In this document: positions 15,283-21,957 of the stretch, piece by piece | How positions within the stretch are numbered: the stretch's first letter is position 1 | Layout of the letters: every line of letters begins with the position of its first letter | Assembly (NCBI GenBank): GCA_964558295.1 | Contig: CAZLDQ010000094.1 | Span: 1 to 21,957 of the forward strand | From: JBDKTH01 sp964558295 | GTDB lineage: Bacteria > Planctomycetota > Planctomycetia > Pirellulales > Thermoguttaceae | DNA length: 21,957 bases | Reading direction: 5' to 3' | Made by a program: the position numbers and the translations under genes | The notes under the pieces: generated by a model | Told to the model about the DNA's origin: nothing | What the model saw: only the letters and a program-made list of their open reading frames with translations | The model's database searches: none

Positions 15283-15838
15283 AAGAATCCTTTTGTCCCT
15301 GCCACGGCGTTTCCTGCCGGCCGGCACGGGCGTTGGTGACGCGGGCGAGGACAAACAAGAGGTCGCCGAGGCGGTTGAGATAGGAGAGCAGTACGGGAGA
15401 GATTGGTTCCGGGCTATGGTGGATCAGGGACACGATCCGGCGTTCCGCCCGGCGGCAGATGGCTCGGGCAAGGTGGAGACTGGCACCGGCACGAGTTCCG
15501 TTGGGAAGGACGAAGGCCGTCAGCGGTTGGAGTTCTTCTTCGAGCCGGTCGATGTCGGCTTCCAGGGTTTGGACATGGTTGGAGGTGATCGTGCGGGTGC
15601 CGTGGGCGACTGGGTCCAGGGTGGCCAATTCGGCCCCGATGTCAAATAGTTCGTTTTGGAACCGCCCGAGCAGGTGATCGAGATCTGTGGGGAGCGGTTC
15701 GGCTCGGACTACGCCCAACGCAGCATTCAGTTCATCAAGCGTCCCCAAAGCCTCCACCCGCTCGGCGTCTTTCCCCACTCGGGGTCCCCCAACGAGTCCG
15801 GTTTCCCCTTGGTCGCCTGTGCGTGTGTAGATTTTCAT
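15281..15838 (-). CDS. ATP:cob(I)alamin adenosyltransferase (PduO type)
   Basis: The enzyme moves the adenosyl group of ATP onto cob(I)alamin to make adenosylcobalamin. The 185-residue, five-helix PduO family is clear: ATP-binding start KIYTRTGDQGETGLVGG, then ERVEALGTLDELNAALG, the active-site helix LHLARAICRRAERRIVSL, and SYLNRLGDLLFVLAR. The length is normal. It starts at ATG 15836-15838 with GGGAAAG 5 bases upstream. It stands alone on the minus strand; no cobalamin riboswitch is evident in the 208-bp upstream spacer, and no B12-dependent enzyme is in the window. The gene end lies in the repeat region at 15272-15282. Confidence 0.95.
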   Translation of the reverse strand: MKIYTRTGDQGETGLVGGPRVGKDAERVEALGTLDELNAALGVVRAEPLPTDLDHLLGRFQNELFDIGAELATLDPVAHGTRTITSNHVQTLEADIDRLEEELQPLTAFVLPNGTRAGASLHLARAICRRAERRIVSLIHHSPEPISPVLLSYLNRLGDLLFVLARVTNARAGRQETPWQGQKDS

Positions 15839-16046
15839 TGAGCTTTCCCAAGACCTTCGATTTTCGAGTTGCAGTCTTCAATTCCGCATAGCCAGTGCCG
15901 GGAAAGTCCGGTCGCAACGCGGTGTTAAGCGGTGGAACGGCCCCATTCTATCCGATCTTCTGACGAATCTGCAGTTTGCATTCTCGCCCTGGCGGACTAT
16001 GATCAAAGCCGTGGGTGTAATGCGCTGAGCCCTGGAGAACCCCCCT

Positions 16047-16901
16047 ATGCGAGTTATCGTGTTGGGTTTTGGCGGTCGGCCCAACATCGTTCGTGAGGCC
16101 GAGCGGCTCCGCCCCTTGATTGAGAAGTTTGCGGAGATCGTGGCTGTGGATTTCACGGGCGAGATGGATGTCTCGACGATCGAGGCCGACCTGACGATTG
16201 TTTTCGGGGGGGACGGTTCGATTCTTCGTGCTGCCCACCAAATGGGTCACCGGCAACTGCCTGTTTTGGCGGTGAATCTTGGCCGCGTCGGTTTCCTGGC
16301 CGATCTCTCGCCCGATGTGCTGTTGGACTTCCTTCGCGAGGTCTCGTTGGAAAGCATGCAGACGGTGGAGCACTTGATGTTTGAGTGCTTCGTATTGCGT
16401 GAGGGGCGGGTCTTGCACAAGCATTTGGGGCTCAATGAGGTTGCCGTGCAGGGGGGGCCGCCGTTTACGATCATGAACGTCGATCTCTACGTTGACGGGG
16501 AGCTGGTAACCACTTATAGTTGCGACGGCCTGATCATTGCCACGCCCGTCGGCTCGACAGCCCATAGCCTTTCGGCCGGGGGCCCGATCCTGCGCAAGGA
16601 CCTCCAGGCGTTTGTGATCTCGCCGATTAGCCCCCACGCCTTGACCCATCGACCGGTCGTGGATTCGGCGGATCGGGTGTATGAAATGGCCATCGCCAAC
16701 CCCAGCCCGACCACTTCGGTCGTCTTGGACGGCGCTGTGTTGTGCAACCTGGAGTTGGGCGATCGGGTTCGGATACAGCGGGCGGACGCGCGGTTCAAGC
16801 TGGTCGCGGTCCCCGGACACACCTACTATCGCACCCTCCGGGAGAAACTCGGTTGGAGCGGCCGGTTGCATGTTGGCCCAGCCCGCCCCCATAGCGACTA
16901 A
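16047..16901 (+). CDS. nadK: NAD kinase
   Basis: NadK phosphorylates NAD to NADP in the cytosol. The 284-residue protein has the NADK signature GGDGS (G54-S58, in VFGGDGSILRAAHQ). It also has LGLNEV with N130-E131 and the conserved DGLIIATPVGSTAHSLSAGGPI (D160-I181), which holds the second nucleotide-binding motif. SPISPHALTHRPVV follows. GGAGA lies about 8 bases before the ATG. The next plus-strand gene, a secreted protein, begins 57 bp downstream, so the two may be co-transcribed, although they are not functionally related as far as I can tell. A long open frame on the opposite strand is a shadow of this gene. Confidence 0.97.
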   Translation: MRVIVLGFGGRPNIVREAERLRPLIEKFAEIVAVDFTGEMDVSTIEADLTIVFGGDGSILRAAHQMGHRQLPVLAVNLGRVGFLADLSPDVLLDFLREVSLESMQTVEHLMFECFVLREGRVLHKHLGLNEVAVQGGPPFTIMNVDLYVDGELVTTYSCDGLIIATPVGSTAHSLSAGGPILRKDLQAFVISPISPHALTHRPVVDSADRVYEMAIANPSPTTSVVLDGAVLCNLELGDRVRIQRADARFKLVAVPGHTYYRTLREKLGWSGRLHVGPARPHSD

Positions 16902-16958
16902 CCCCCGGCACGCCCGCCGGAGCTTCCTGCAGTATAGATCACTCGAAAGGACGCGAGG

Positions 16959-17861
16959 ATGACGAAAACCATGCTTCGATTGGCGGGGCTCTTCTGTTTC
17001 CTGTTGCTTCTGGTCGCTCCGGCCGCCGCCGAGGACTTGAAGGGGACCGCCGCAAGCGCGGAGAAATACACGCTCCGCTACAAGTTTCAACTTGGCCAAT
17101 CGCTTCGCTGGGAGGTAACCCATCAGGCCAAGATCAAGACCACCGTTTCCGGCAGCACCCAGACGGCCGAGACCACGAGCGTGTCGGTCAAGCTCTGGAA
17201 GGTGAAGGACGTGCGACCCGATGGTACGGTTACCTTCGAGCACCTGGTCGAGAGTGTTGACATGGGCCAGAAGCTCACCGGACGCCAGGAGGTTCGTTAC
17301 AACAGCAAGACTGACAAGAAGGCCCCCTTGGGCTTTGAAAACGTAGCCGAATCGGTCGGCAAGGTGCTCTCGGTCGTCACGATGGATGCACGCGGCAACA
17401 TCCTCCACCGTCGACGCAGTCCGCTGAAGGCCTCCGTCGAGAATGAAGGTCCGATGACCATTTTGCTCCCCGAGGAGCCGGTGGCCGTGGGGGCGAGCTG
17501 GTCGCTTCCCGCCGAGGTCGAGGTGCCGCTGGCCAATGGCACGATCAAGAAGATCAAGACGGAACAGAAGTTTACCCTGAAGGGAGTGAGTACCGGCGTG
17601 GCGACGATCGAAGTGACGACCAACATCCTCACCCCCGTCCATGACCCGATGGTCGAAGCGATGCTCGTCCAACGCGAGTCGAACGGCACCGTGCGGTTTG
17701 ACATCGACGCCGGACGTGTGCTCGGCCAGCAGATGGACTTGGACAAGCGAGTCGTCGGTTTCCGCGGCGATGCCAGCAGCCTCCACTACCTGACCCGCTT
17801 CACCGAACAGTTGATGCCTGATGAGGCGAAGACTGCCAGCCGGCCGGCGGAAGCGAAGTGA
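16959..17861 (+). CDS. Secreted DUF6263-like protein of unknown function
   Basis: This is a 300-residue exported protein. Residues 1-25 are a signal peptide (LAGLFCFLLLLVAPAAAEDL). The rest is predicted beta-rich, with alternating polar and hydrophobic residues and repeated T/V/K-rich strands (LRWEVTHQAKIKTTVSGSTQ, KKIKTEQKFTLKGVSTG), and no catalytic motif. This pattern (leading TLRYKFQLGQSLRWEV, later GASWSL, then a fold ending in FDIDAGRVLGQQMDLDKRV) is like DUF6263 proteins that I know as common in planctomycetes; the family call is from memory of the pattern. Function is unknown. A purine-rich site (AAAGGA, GAGG) precedes the ATG. It follows nadK by 57 bp. Confidence 0.75.
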   Translation: MTKTMLRLAGLFCFLLLLVAPAAAEDLKGTAASAEKYTLRYKFQLGQSLRWEVTHQAKIKTTVSGSTQTAETTSVSVKLWKVKDVRPDGTVTFEHLVESVDMGQKLTGRQEVRYNSKTDKKAPLGFENVAESVGKVLSVVTMDARGNILHRRRSPLKASVENEGPMTILLPEEPVAVGASWSLPAEVEVPLANGTIKKIKTEQKFTLKGVSTGVATIEVTTNILTPVHDPMVEAMLVQRESNGTVRFDIDAGRVLGQQMDLDKRVVGFRGDASSLHYLTRFTEQLMPDEAKTASRPAEAK

Positions 17862-17914
17862 GAGTGGATCGTGGAGAGCAAACAGGCCCCGCGTGCCGTT
17901 GGCGTTTTCATTTA

Positions 17915-17932
17915 GCGGACGGACTTGTCCGC
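17915..17932. other. Hairpin between convergent genes
   Basis: GCGGAC (17915-17920) pairs with GTCCGC (17927-17932) around a 6-base loop, between the ends of the plus-strand secreted protein and the minus-strand methyltransferase. There is no T tract on either side, so it is only a weak candidate for a shared terminator. The 17862-17959 spacer has nothing else. Confidence 0.3.
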
Positions 17933-17959
17933 CGTGTCTCGTGGTAGACGGATCCATGA

Positions 17960-19195
17960 TTATATCCGCTCCGCAAGGATCGCCGTGACGTGCTGCCCCA
18001 GCGGGGCCAATAGTAGGACCGCCGCGTGCTCGCCGCGCAAGGCCAACTGGCGGCGCACCTGTTCAGGCTCGTGGTGCACGCCGCGTTTCTTGATCTCCAA
18101 TTGGCCGATCCCGCGGCTGTGTACGAGTTGCTTGAGCCGCTTCAGGTCGAACGGCAACACTTCGCGCACTGCGAAGCAGGCTAGGGCCGGGTCGTCGATC
18201 TGTGTATCGCCCGTCAGATAGGCGACCGACGAGGAGAGGGTGGCCAATTGATGCTCCGCAGCCAGCGGGCCGACCAGCTTGGCTGCGAGCACAGCGGCAT
18301 CCGGTTCGAACACGTAGCGGCCGATCGTGCTGGCGACCGGCGGCTGCGGGCCCTCCACGGCGTGCAAGGTGCGAACGACCAGCGGGCGGTCCGGTTGCCG
18401 GGCCACGATCGTTGCCCGGCGTTTTCCCGGCTCGGAAGCGAGATCGCCAAACCAAGCGACCAGCTGGCGACACTGGCGGTCGCGGCTGATCCATTCCAGC
18501 TCTGCTTCGAGGGCCCAGGCCTCGGGCACCTCGGCCGTCGGGGCCAGTTTGAGGGCGGCATTGTTCGAGGCCGCCAGCATCCGTTGGATCACCGGTAGCG
18601 GCGGCTCGTAGGATTCCACCTGCGTGGTCCGATGCCCCTGCGGCCGCCGGTCGGGGTCCATGTGCCATGCGGCAAACGCCCGGAGGTCCACCCCGGCCAC
18701 ATCCTTCCTGCGAACCTCGGTCGCAACCATCGCCGCGTTCGCCTCGGCGATCAGGGCCGTGATCGGATCGAGATCCACCCCCACGGCTGGGCCCCGCTCG
18801 GCCAGTCCCAGCAGATCGCCGCCGATCCCACAACACAGGTCTGCTACCGGCTGACCCGTGGGAAACCGGCTCGCCTTGTAGCGGGCGACAATCTGATCGG
18901 TCGCCTGTTCCAGCCCAACGCGGGTAAAGAACATCCGCTCGGCGGCCTCAAAGAACTTCTCGCCCGCCCGCCGGCGTAGTTCGACCTGTTCGAGGACGAG
19001 GTGGGTTCGTCGCGAGGAGAGCCGCTTGCGCAGTCGCGTGGTCTGAACTACCAGCGGTTGCGTATCGGCAGCGATTTGGGCGATCCACGACCGTCCTTCG
19101 TCGCCCAGAAGCCAGCGATAATCGTCTAATTCGTCCGTCGTAGGCACAGCGAAATGGTGATGAAAGGAGCCGTAATGCGTTACGATTCCTTTCAT
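17960..19195 (-). CDS. SAM-dependent methyltransferase with THUMP-like C-terminal domain
   Basis: The 411-residue protein has a class I methyltransferase core in the middle. The SAM-binding motif I is VADLCCGIGGDLLGLA (118-132), followed by AVGVDLDP (137-144) and motif WHMDPDRR (177-184). The last 200 residues resemble the THUMP-like domain seen with this methyltransferase family (GRYVFEPDAAVLAA and the PFDLKRLKQLVHSRGIGQLEIKKRG stretch). The substrate is probably RNA or another nucleic acid, but that is inferred. The start is doubtful: the first 12 codons (down to 19160) form a 36-bp palindrome, and no ribosome binding site precedes ATG 19193-19195. GTG at 19145-19147 (V17) is an in-frame alternative. 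Confidence 0.84.
   Translation of the reverse strand: MKGIVTHYGSFHHHFAVPTTDELDDYRWLLGDEGRSWIAQIAADTQPLVVQTTRLRKRLSSRRTHLVLEQVELRRRAGEKFFEAAERMFFTRVGLEQATDQIVARYKASRFPTGQPVADLCCGIGGDLLGLAERGPAVGVDLDPITALIAEANAAMVATEVRRKDVAGVDLRAFAAWHMDPDRRPQGHRTTQVESYEPPLPVIQRMLAASNNAALKLAPTAEVPEAWALEAELEWISRDRQCRQLVAWFGDLASEPGKRRATIVARQPDRPLVVRTLHAVEGPQPPVASTIGRYVFEPDAAVLAAKLVGPLAAEHQLATLSSSVAYLTGDTQIDDPALACFAVREVLPFDLKRLKQLVHSRGIGQLEIKKRGVHHEPEQVRRQLALRGEHAAVLLLAPLGQHVTAILAERI
19160..19195. promoter_or_regulatory. 36-bp palindrome at the methyltransferase start
   Basis: ATGAAAGGA (19160-19168) mirrors TCCTTTCAT (19187-19195), and inside it CGTAA (19171-19175) mirrors TTACG (19180-19184) around a 4-base centre. 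Only two positions per arm (19169-19170 and 19185-19186) do not pair. It ends exactly on the annotated ATG. It could be an operator, an RNA hairpin masking the start, or chance within coding sequence. Confidence 0.45.
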
Positions 19196-19272
19196 TGAAC
19201 CATCGGGGCCTCAATCAGGAAAGGGCCGTTTTTGACCGGTGGCTTGGGGGACCACGGCCTCCGTCGTTGGCT

Positions 19273-21693
19273 CTATCGGTTCGTTAGCGTTCGTCCGCTG
19301 TTGTTTTCAATCTGGACCTTATAGCCGTTGGGTACATTGAGGCGGTAGCAAAGCTGGTCGCCCTCTTTCCACCAGCGGAGTTGGATCGCGCCGTCGGAGG
19401 TGGGCCGGACGCCTTCGCAGGAGTCGAGCTTCAGGTCGCCGAAGCGGATTACGACCGTTTTGTGCAGCGGATCGACATGGTAGATGCCGAGCACGTCGCG
19501 GTAGAGGGTGTGCACGATGTGTGAAGCAAAGCCGTGATTGCAACTGGCGTACGCACCGTCGTTTTCCCATAAGGTACCGGTCCGCTCGACCATGTAGAGC
19601 AGATAGGCGATCGACTCGTCAAGGATCTGCTGGCCGCAGCCCGCCCGGGAGAGAAGCTCCATACGCACCATATTGCCGATGAACGAGTTGGCCAGGTGGA
19701 CTTCTGCATGGGCCTTGGTCTGCTTTCGCTCCGGGCCGAACTCGTCGCGCAGTACGCGCCACAACTCGGCGTGGTCTTTCGGAGTGGCCACGTCAAAGAA
19801 GAAGGCGAAGTACTGGCACACTTCGCTCCGGTTGCGGGTTACCTGGAGCTTGCCATCGCGGCGCAGGGCGTTGTCGACGAAGAACTGCCCGTCGAACGAC
19901 TGCTTGCGCACCGTCGCGCGAATCGCATCGGCCTTGGTCATAAGGTCCGGAAGGTGGTAGAGCCGCCCGGCCGCCGCGAGGGCTCCGGCGTAGAGCATAT
20001 TGCTCGGGTAGTTCACATCCTGCACGAACTTGTTGGCCGCGGACCATTCGACGAAGACCCAGGCGGGCAGCTTTTCCAGCAGTCCATCTTCGTTCTCGTA
20101 CTTTTTGAAGAAGTCGAACAGTCTCAAGACTTTTGGCTGCAAGGCGTTGACCACGGCCCGATCGCCGGTCCGGCCGGCATACTCCTCCAACTGCACGACG
20201 AACCACAACGCCCAGTTAGGAATATAATTCCCGTTATAGTGATCGCTGGGATAGCACATGGGCAGCATCCCGTCGGGCAGGTTGTCGAACCGCTCGGGAA
20301 GCAGGAAGTTTTCAAAGAAGTTCCGCTCGATGCGCGTGTTGCCGGTCAGGTCAGCTTCGACCCGGGCTGTGAAAAAGCTGTCGCAGAGCCAGCCGGCCCG
20401 CTCGCGCGACGGGCAGTCCATGAAGACGTCCAAGGAGTTCTGACGGAACGTGGTCACGCCCGCGGCAAACAGGCGGTTGAGCCGCTCGTCGCTCGCCTTG
20501 AATTGGGCTTGGGCAATTGCGGGGTGGGAATACTCGCGCAGGAAGAGGTTTTCCACCTGGCACTCGCCTTCCAGGCAGATGAGCTTCAGGTAGCGGAGCG
20601 TGTAGGGCTCGATCGTCTCGACCTGATAGGTGCCCGGCTCAAGCTGGTAGGAGATCACGTTGACGCAACTGAGGCGACGGAAGTTGACGTCTCCTTCGGA
20701 AAGGACTTCGTCGAAGGCCAAACGGAATTCGGTCTTTTTCGAGCAGGTGATCTTCGCCCCGAGGAATCCGGTCAGGTTGGTTCCCAGATCGAGGATGTGG
20801 TAGCGGTTCTCGCCGAGGACAACCTTGTCGCTCTGGTTCCACGGCCGGTTCAGCGAGGCGGTTTCCACGCTCCTGAGATGTTGCATCTCGATCGACGGGA
20901 TCAGTTCCAGTTCCTTCTCTGGATAGCCCTTGAGCTCTGGGCCCACGGCTACGAGCGACCGGTCTTTCCAGAGTTTTTCGACCTTCGCCAGCCTATCGAT
21001 CCGGCCTTGAGCGATGTGACGCATGGGCAAGGTGACGTGGAAGTCGGGAAGGAATACCCGTCGGGCCAGCAGCGTCTTTTTCGGAGCCACGGTGGTTTCT
21101 ACCACGTCCACCTGTGCGTTCGGGTCGGTAAGCCAACGGTCAAAGCCGGGCTGTAAACGATAAACCTCGATGAACGGCCGCTGGAAACTGTAGCGTTGGA
21201 CCTTCTGGACCCGGTAGTCGAGAATCGTTGCTTCAAAGCGGGCTCCGGTCCCTGCCGTCGAAGCGAGAACCTCATTGCCGGCCACCACTTCGGCCTGGAG
21301 GAACGAGGGCTGGTCCAAGAGGTAGTAACTGTTGGCGTTGTACCCGGCGACTTCGATTGCGATCAGATTCTTCTCGGCCGATAGCTTGCCGGTCAGATCC
21401 AATTCGTCTACGCGGTAGAAACCGTGAGGGCCACGAGCAGGGCCATGGCCGACAAATTGGCCGTTGACCGTCGCCCGATAGATCGACGACGCCGCAATGC
21501 GCAACACCACCTTGTCCTGCTGCGCGGGCACCACCGCCCGAAACCCTGCCTCGAGGTTCATCTCCGTTTCGCGTCCCTTGGGCCAGATAGGTTGGGCCGA
21601 GCGAAACGCGGGGGCTTGGTCGGCCCGCGTGACCGAGACCAGCAGTCCGAGCAAAAACCAAGCGGTCGAAACGAAAACGACGCAGCGTCTCAT
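19273..21693 (-). CDS. Secreted GH78-like glycosidase (alpha-L-rhamnosidase family)
   Basis: This 806-residue exported protein has a signal peptide (residues 1-24, STAWFLLGLLVSVTRA). The N-terminal beta domains (about 40-390) include YRATVNGQFVGHGPARGPHG, typical of the accessory beta-sandwich of GH78 enzymes. The alpha/alpha-barrel starts about 395 and has the key motif DVFMDCPSRERAGW (422-435), whose E431 is the likely general acid. A second acidic site lies in TGTLWEND (E710), followed by SCNHGFASHIV. GH78 enzymes remove terminal L-rhamnose from plant or bacterial glycans; sugar specificity here is inferred, not shown. AAAGGA lies before the ATG at 21691-21693. No sugar transporter or regulator adjoins it inside the window. 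Confidence 0.82.
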   Translation of the reverse strand: MRRCVVFVSTAWFLLGLLVSVTRADQAPAFRSAQPIWPKGRETEMNLEAGFRAVVPAQQDKVVLRIAASSIYRATVNGQFVGHGPARGPHGFYRVDELDLTGKLSAEKNLIAIEVAGYNANSYYLLDQPSFLQAEVVAGNEVLASTAGTGARFEATILDYRVQKVQRYSFQRPFIEVYRLQPGFDRWLTDPNAQVDVVETTVAPKKTLLARRVFLPDFHVTLPMRHIAQGRIDRLAKVEKLWKDRSLVAVGPELKGYPEKELELIPSIEMQHLRSVETASLNRPWNQSDKVVLGENRYHILDLGTNLTGFLGAKITCSKKTEFRLAFDEVLSEGDVNFRRLSCVNVISYQLEPGTYQVETIEPYTLRYLKLICLEGECQVENLFLREYSHPAIAQAQFKASDERLNRLFAAGVTTFRQNSLDVFMDCPSRERAGWLCDSFFTARVEADLTGNTRIERNFFENFLLPERFDNLPDGMLPMCYPSDHYNGNYIPNWALWFVVQLEEYAGRTGDRAVVNALQPKVLRLFDFFKKYENEDGLLEKLPAWVFVEWSAANKFVQDVNYPSNMLYAGALAAAGRLYHLPDLMTKADAIRATVRKQSFDGQFFVDNALRRDGKLQVTRNRSEVCQYFAFFFDVATPKDHAELWRVLRDEFGPERKQTKAHAEVHLANSFIGNMVRMELLSRAGCGQQILDESIAYLLYMVERTGTLWENDGAYASCNHGFASHIVHTLYRDVLGIYHVDPLHKTVVIRFGDLKLDSCEGVRPTSDGAIQLRWWKEGDQLCYRLNVPNGYKVQIENNSGRTLTNR

Positions 21694-21803
21694 GGTTGCT
21701 TATCCTTTCTAGTCGTGGAAATCCATCCTCCCAGAATAGCTGGTCGGCGGACGTCTGGCAAGAAACAAGGGGTGAGCCAACAGGCCGGGCGTACAGCACA
21801 CAC

Positions 21804-21957
21804 GCGGGCCGCTTGGGTTGCAGCAAGCAGGATGCTTGGCTGGACTACACAAGCGGGACGCTTATGCTACGGGCAGGCAGGATGCCTGGCGGTGGTAGGC
21901 ATGCGGGCCGCTTGGGTTGCAGCAAGCAGGATGCTTGGCTGGACTACACAAGCGGGA
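21804..21957. repeat. Tandem hairpin-repeat array with exact 55-bp direct repeat
   Basis: Bases 21804-21858 recur exactly at 21903-21957 (period 99), where the window is cut. Within and between them short palindromes recur every 20-30 bp: AAGCAGGATGCTT (21825-21837 and 21924-21936), CAAGCGGGACGCTT (21850-21863) and AGGCAGGATGCCT (21875-21887). They share the core GGA or GGC flanked by inverted GC/CTT arms. The array probably continues beyond the window. It lies upstream of the glycosidase gene, about 110 bp from its ATG. Confidence 0.8.

Noticed and set aside
15839..16046. Possible cobalamin riboswitch upstream of the adenosyltransferase
   Set aside because: The conserved B12-box words and multi-stem layout were not seen in the 208-bp spacer.
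15948..17957. 669-codon open frame on the minus strand
   Set aside because: It lies opposite nadK and the secreted DUF6263-like gene, both with clear motifs or signal peptide and ribosome sites. It is low-complexity in Arg, Gly and His with no domain and results from GC-rich third positions.
19696..21156. 486-codon open frame on the plus strand
   Set aside because: It is antisense to the GH78-like gene, which has motifs and a signal peptide; the sequence has no recognisable family.
21804..21957. Interpretation of the right-end repeats as a CRISPR array
   Set aside because: Spacers are not unique, the repeated unit includes the in-between sequence, the period is 99 bp, and no cas gene is nearby.

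Overview
The window looks like chromosomal DNA of a planctomycete, probably near Pirellulales. The grounds are GC-rich codon use, secreted proteins of planctomycete type (a GH78-like glycosidase, a DUF6263-like protein, a hydrolase with a phosphoesterase-like end), genes switching strand every one to three genes, and spacers holding decayed AT-richer or palindromic repeats. This placement is inference from composition and gene families; there is no rRNA marker.

Left part (1-6400): the C-terminus of a SNF2-family helicase ends at 286 and is followed by a hairpin terminator. Next comes a small surface-glycan group: a GNAT/FemAB-like acyltransferase and an undecaprenyl-phosphate sugar phosphotransferase on the minus strand, and a divergent sugar N-formyltransferase on the plus strand. 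A large secreted two-part protein follows, with an alpha-helical N-terminal half and a calcineurin-like phosphoesterase C-terminal half whose metal-site motifs are partly lost. Beyond it lies a startless remnant of an Ntn-hydrolase (C45/acyltransferase-like).

Middle (6480-10100): trpB and trpA lie on the minus strand, separated by a 191-bp spacer full of decayed repeats. A divergent PilZ-like protein carries both c-di-GMP-binding signatures. It is followed by a secreted-protein pseudogene interrupted by an in-frame TGA.

Nitrogen block (10098-15023): glnD, glnB and amt are consecutive on the minus strand. amt-glnB is a tight operon with strong ribosome binding sites and an intrinsic terminator after glnB. 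Upstream of amt is a near-consensus sigma-54 promoter with correct spacing, with an 8-bp dyad about 150 bp further upstream. Together these suggest a complete PII circuit: GlnD senses glutamine and modifies GlnB at Tyr51, and GlnB gates Amt, probably under nitrogen-responsive sigma-54 control.

Right part (15281-21957): a PduO-type cobalamin adenosyltransferase (minus), NAD kinase and a secreted DUF6263-like protein (plus), a THUMP-like SAM methyltransferase (minus) whose annotated start sits on the edge of a 36-bp palindrome, and a secreted GH78-like glycosidase (minus). The window ends in an array of short hairpins with an exact 55-bp direct repeat at 99-bp period.

I found no CRISPR array, phage, transposase, toxin-antitoxin or recognisable defence system, and no tRNA or rRNA. 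The most distinctive signals are regulatory (sigma-54 promoter, palindrome at 19160-19195), degenerate (the phosphoesterase and two pseudogenes) and repetitive (right-end hairpin array).
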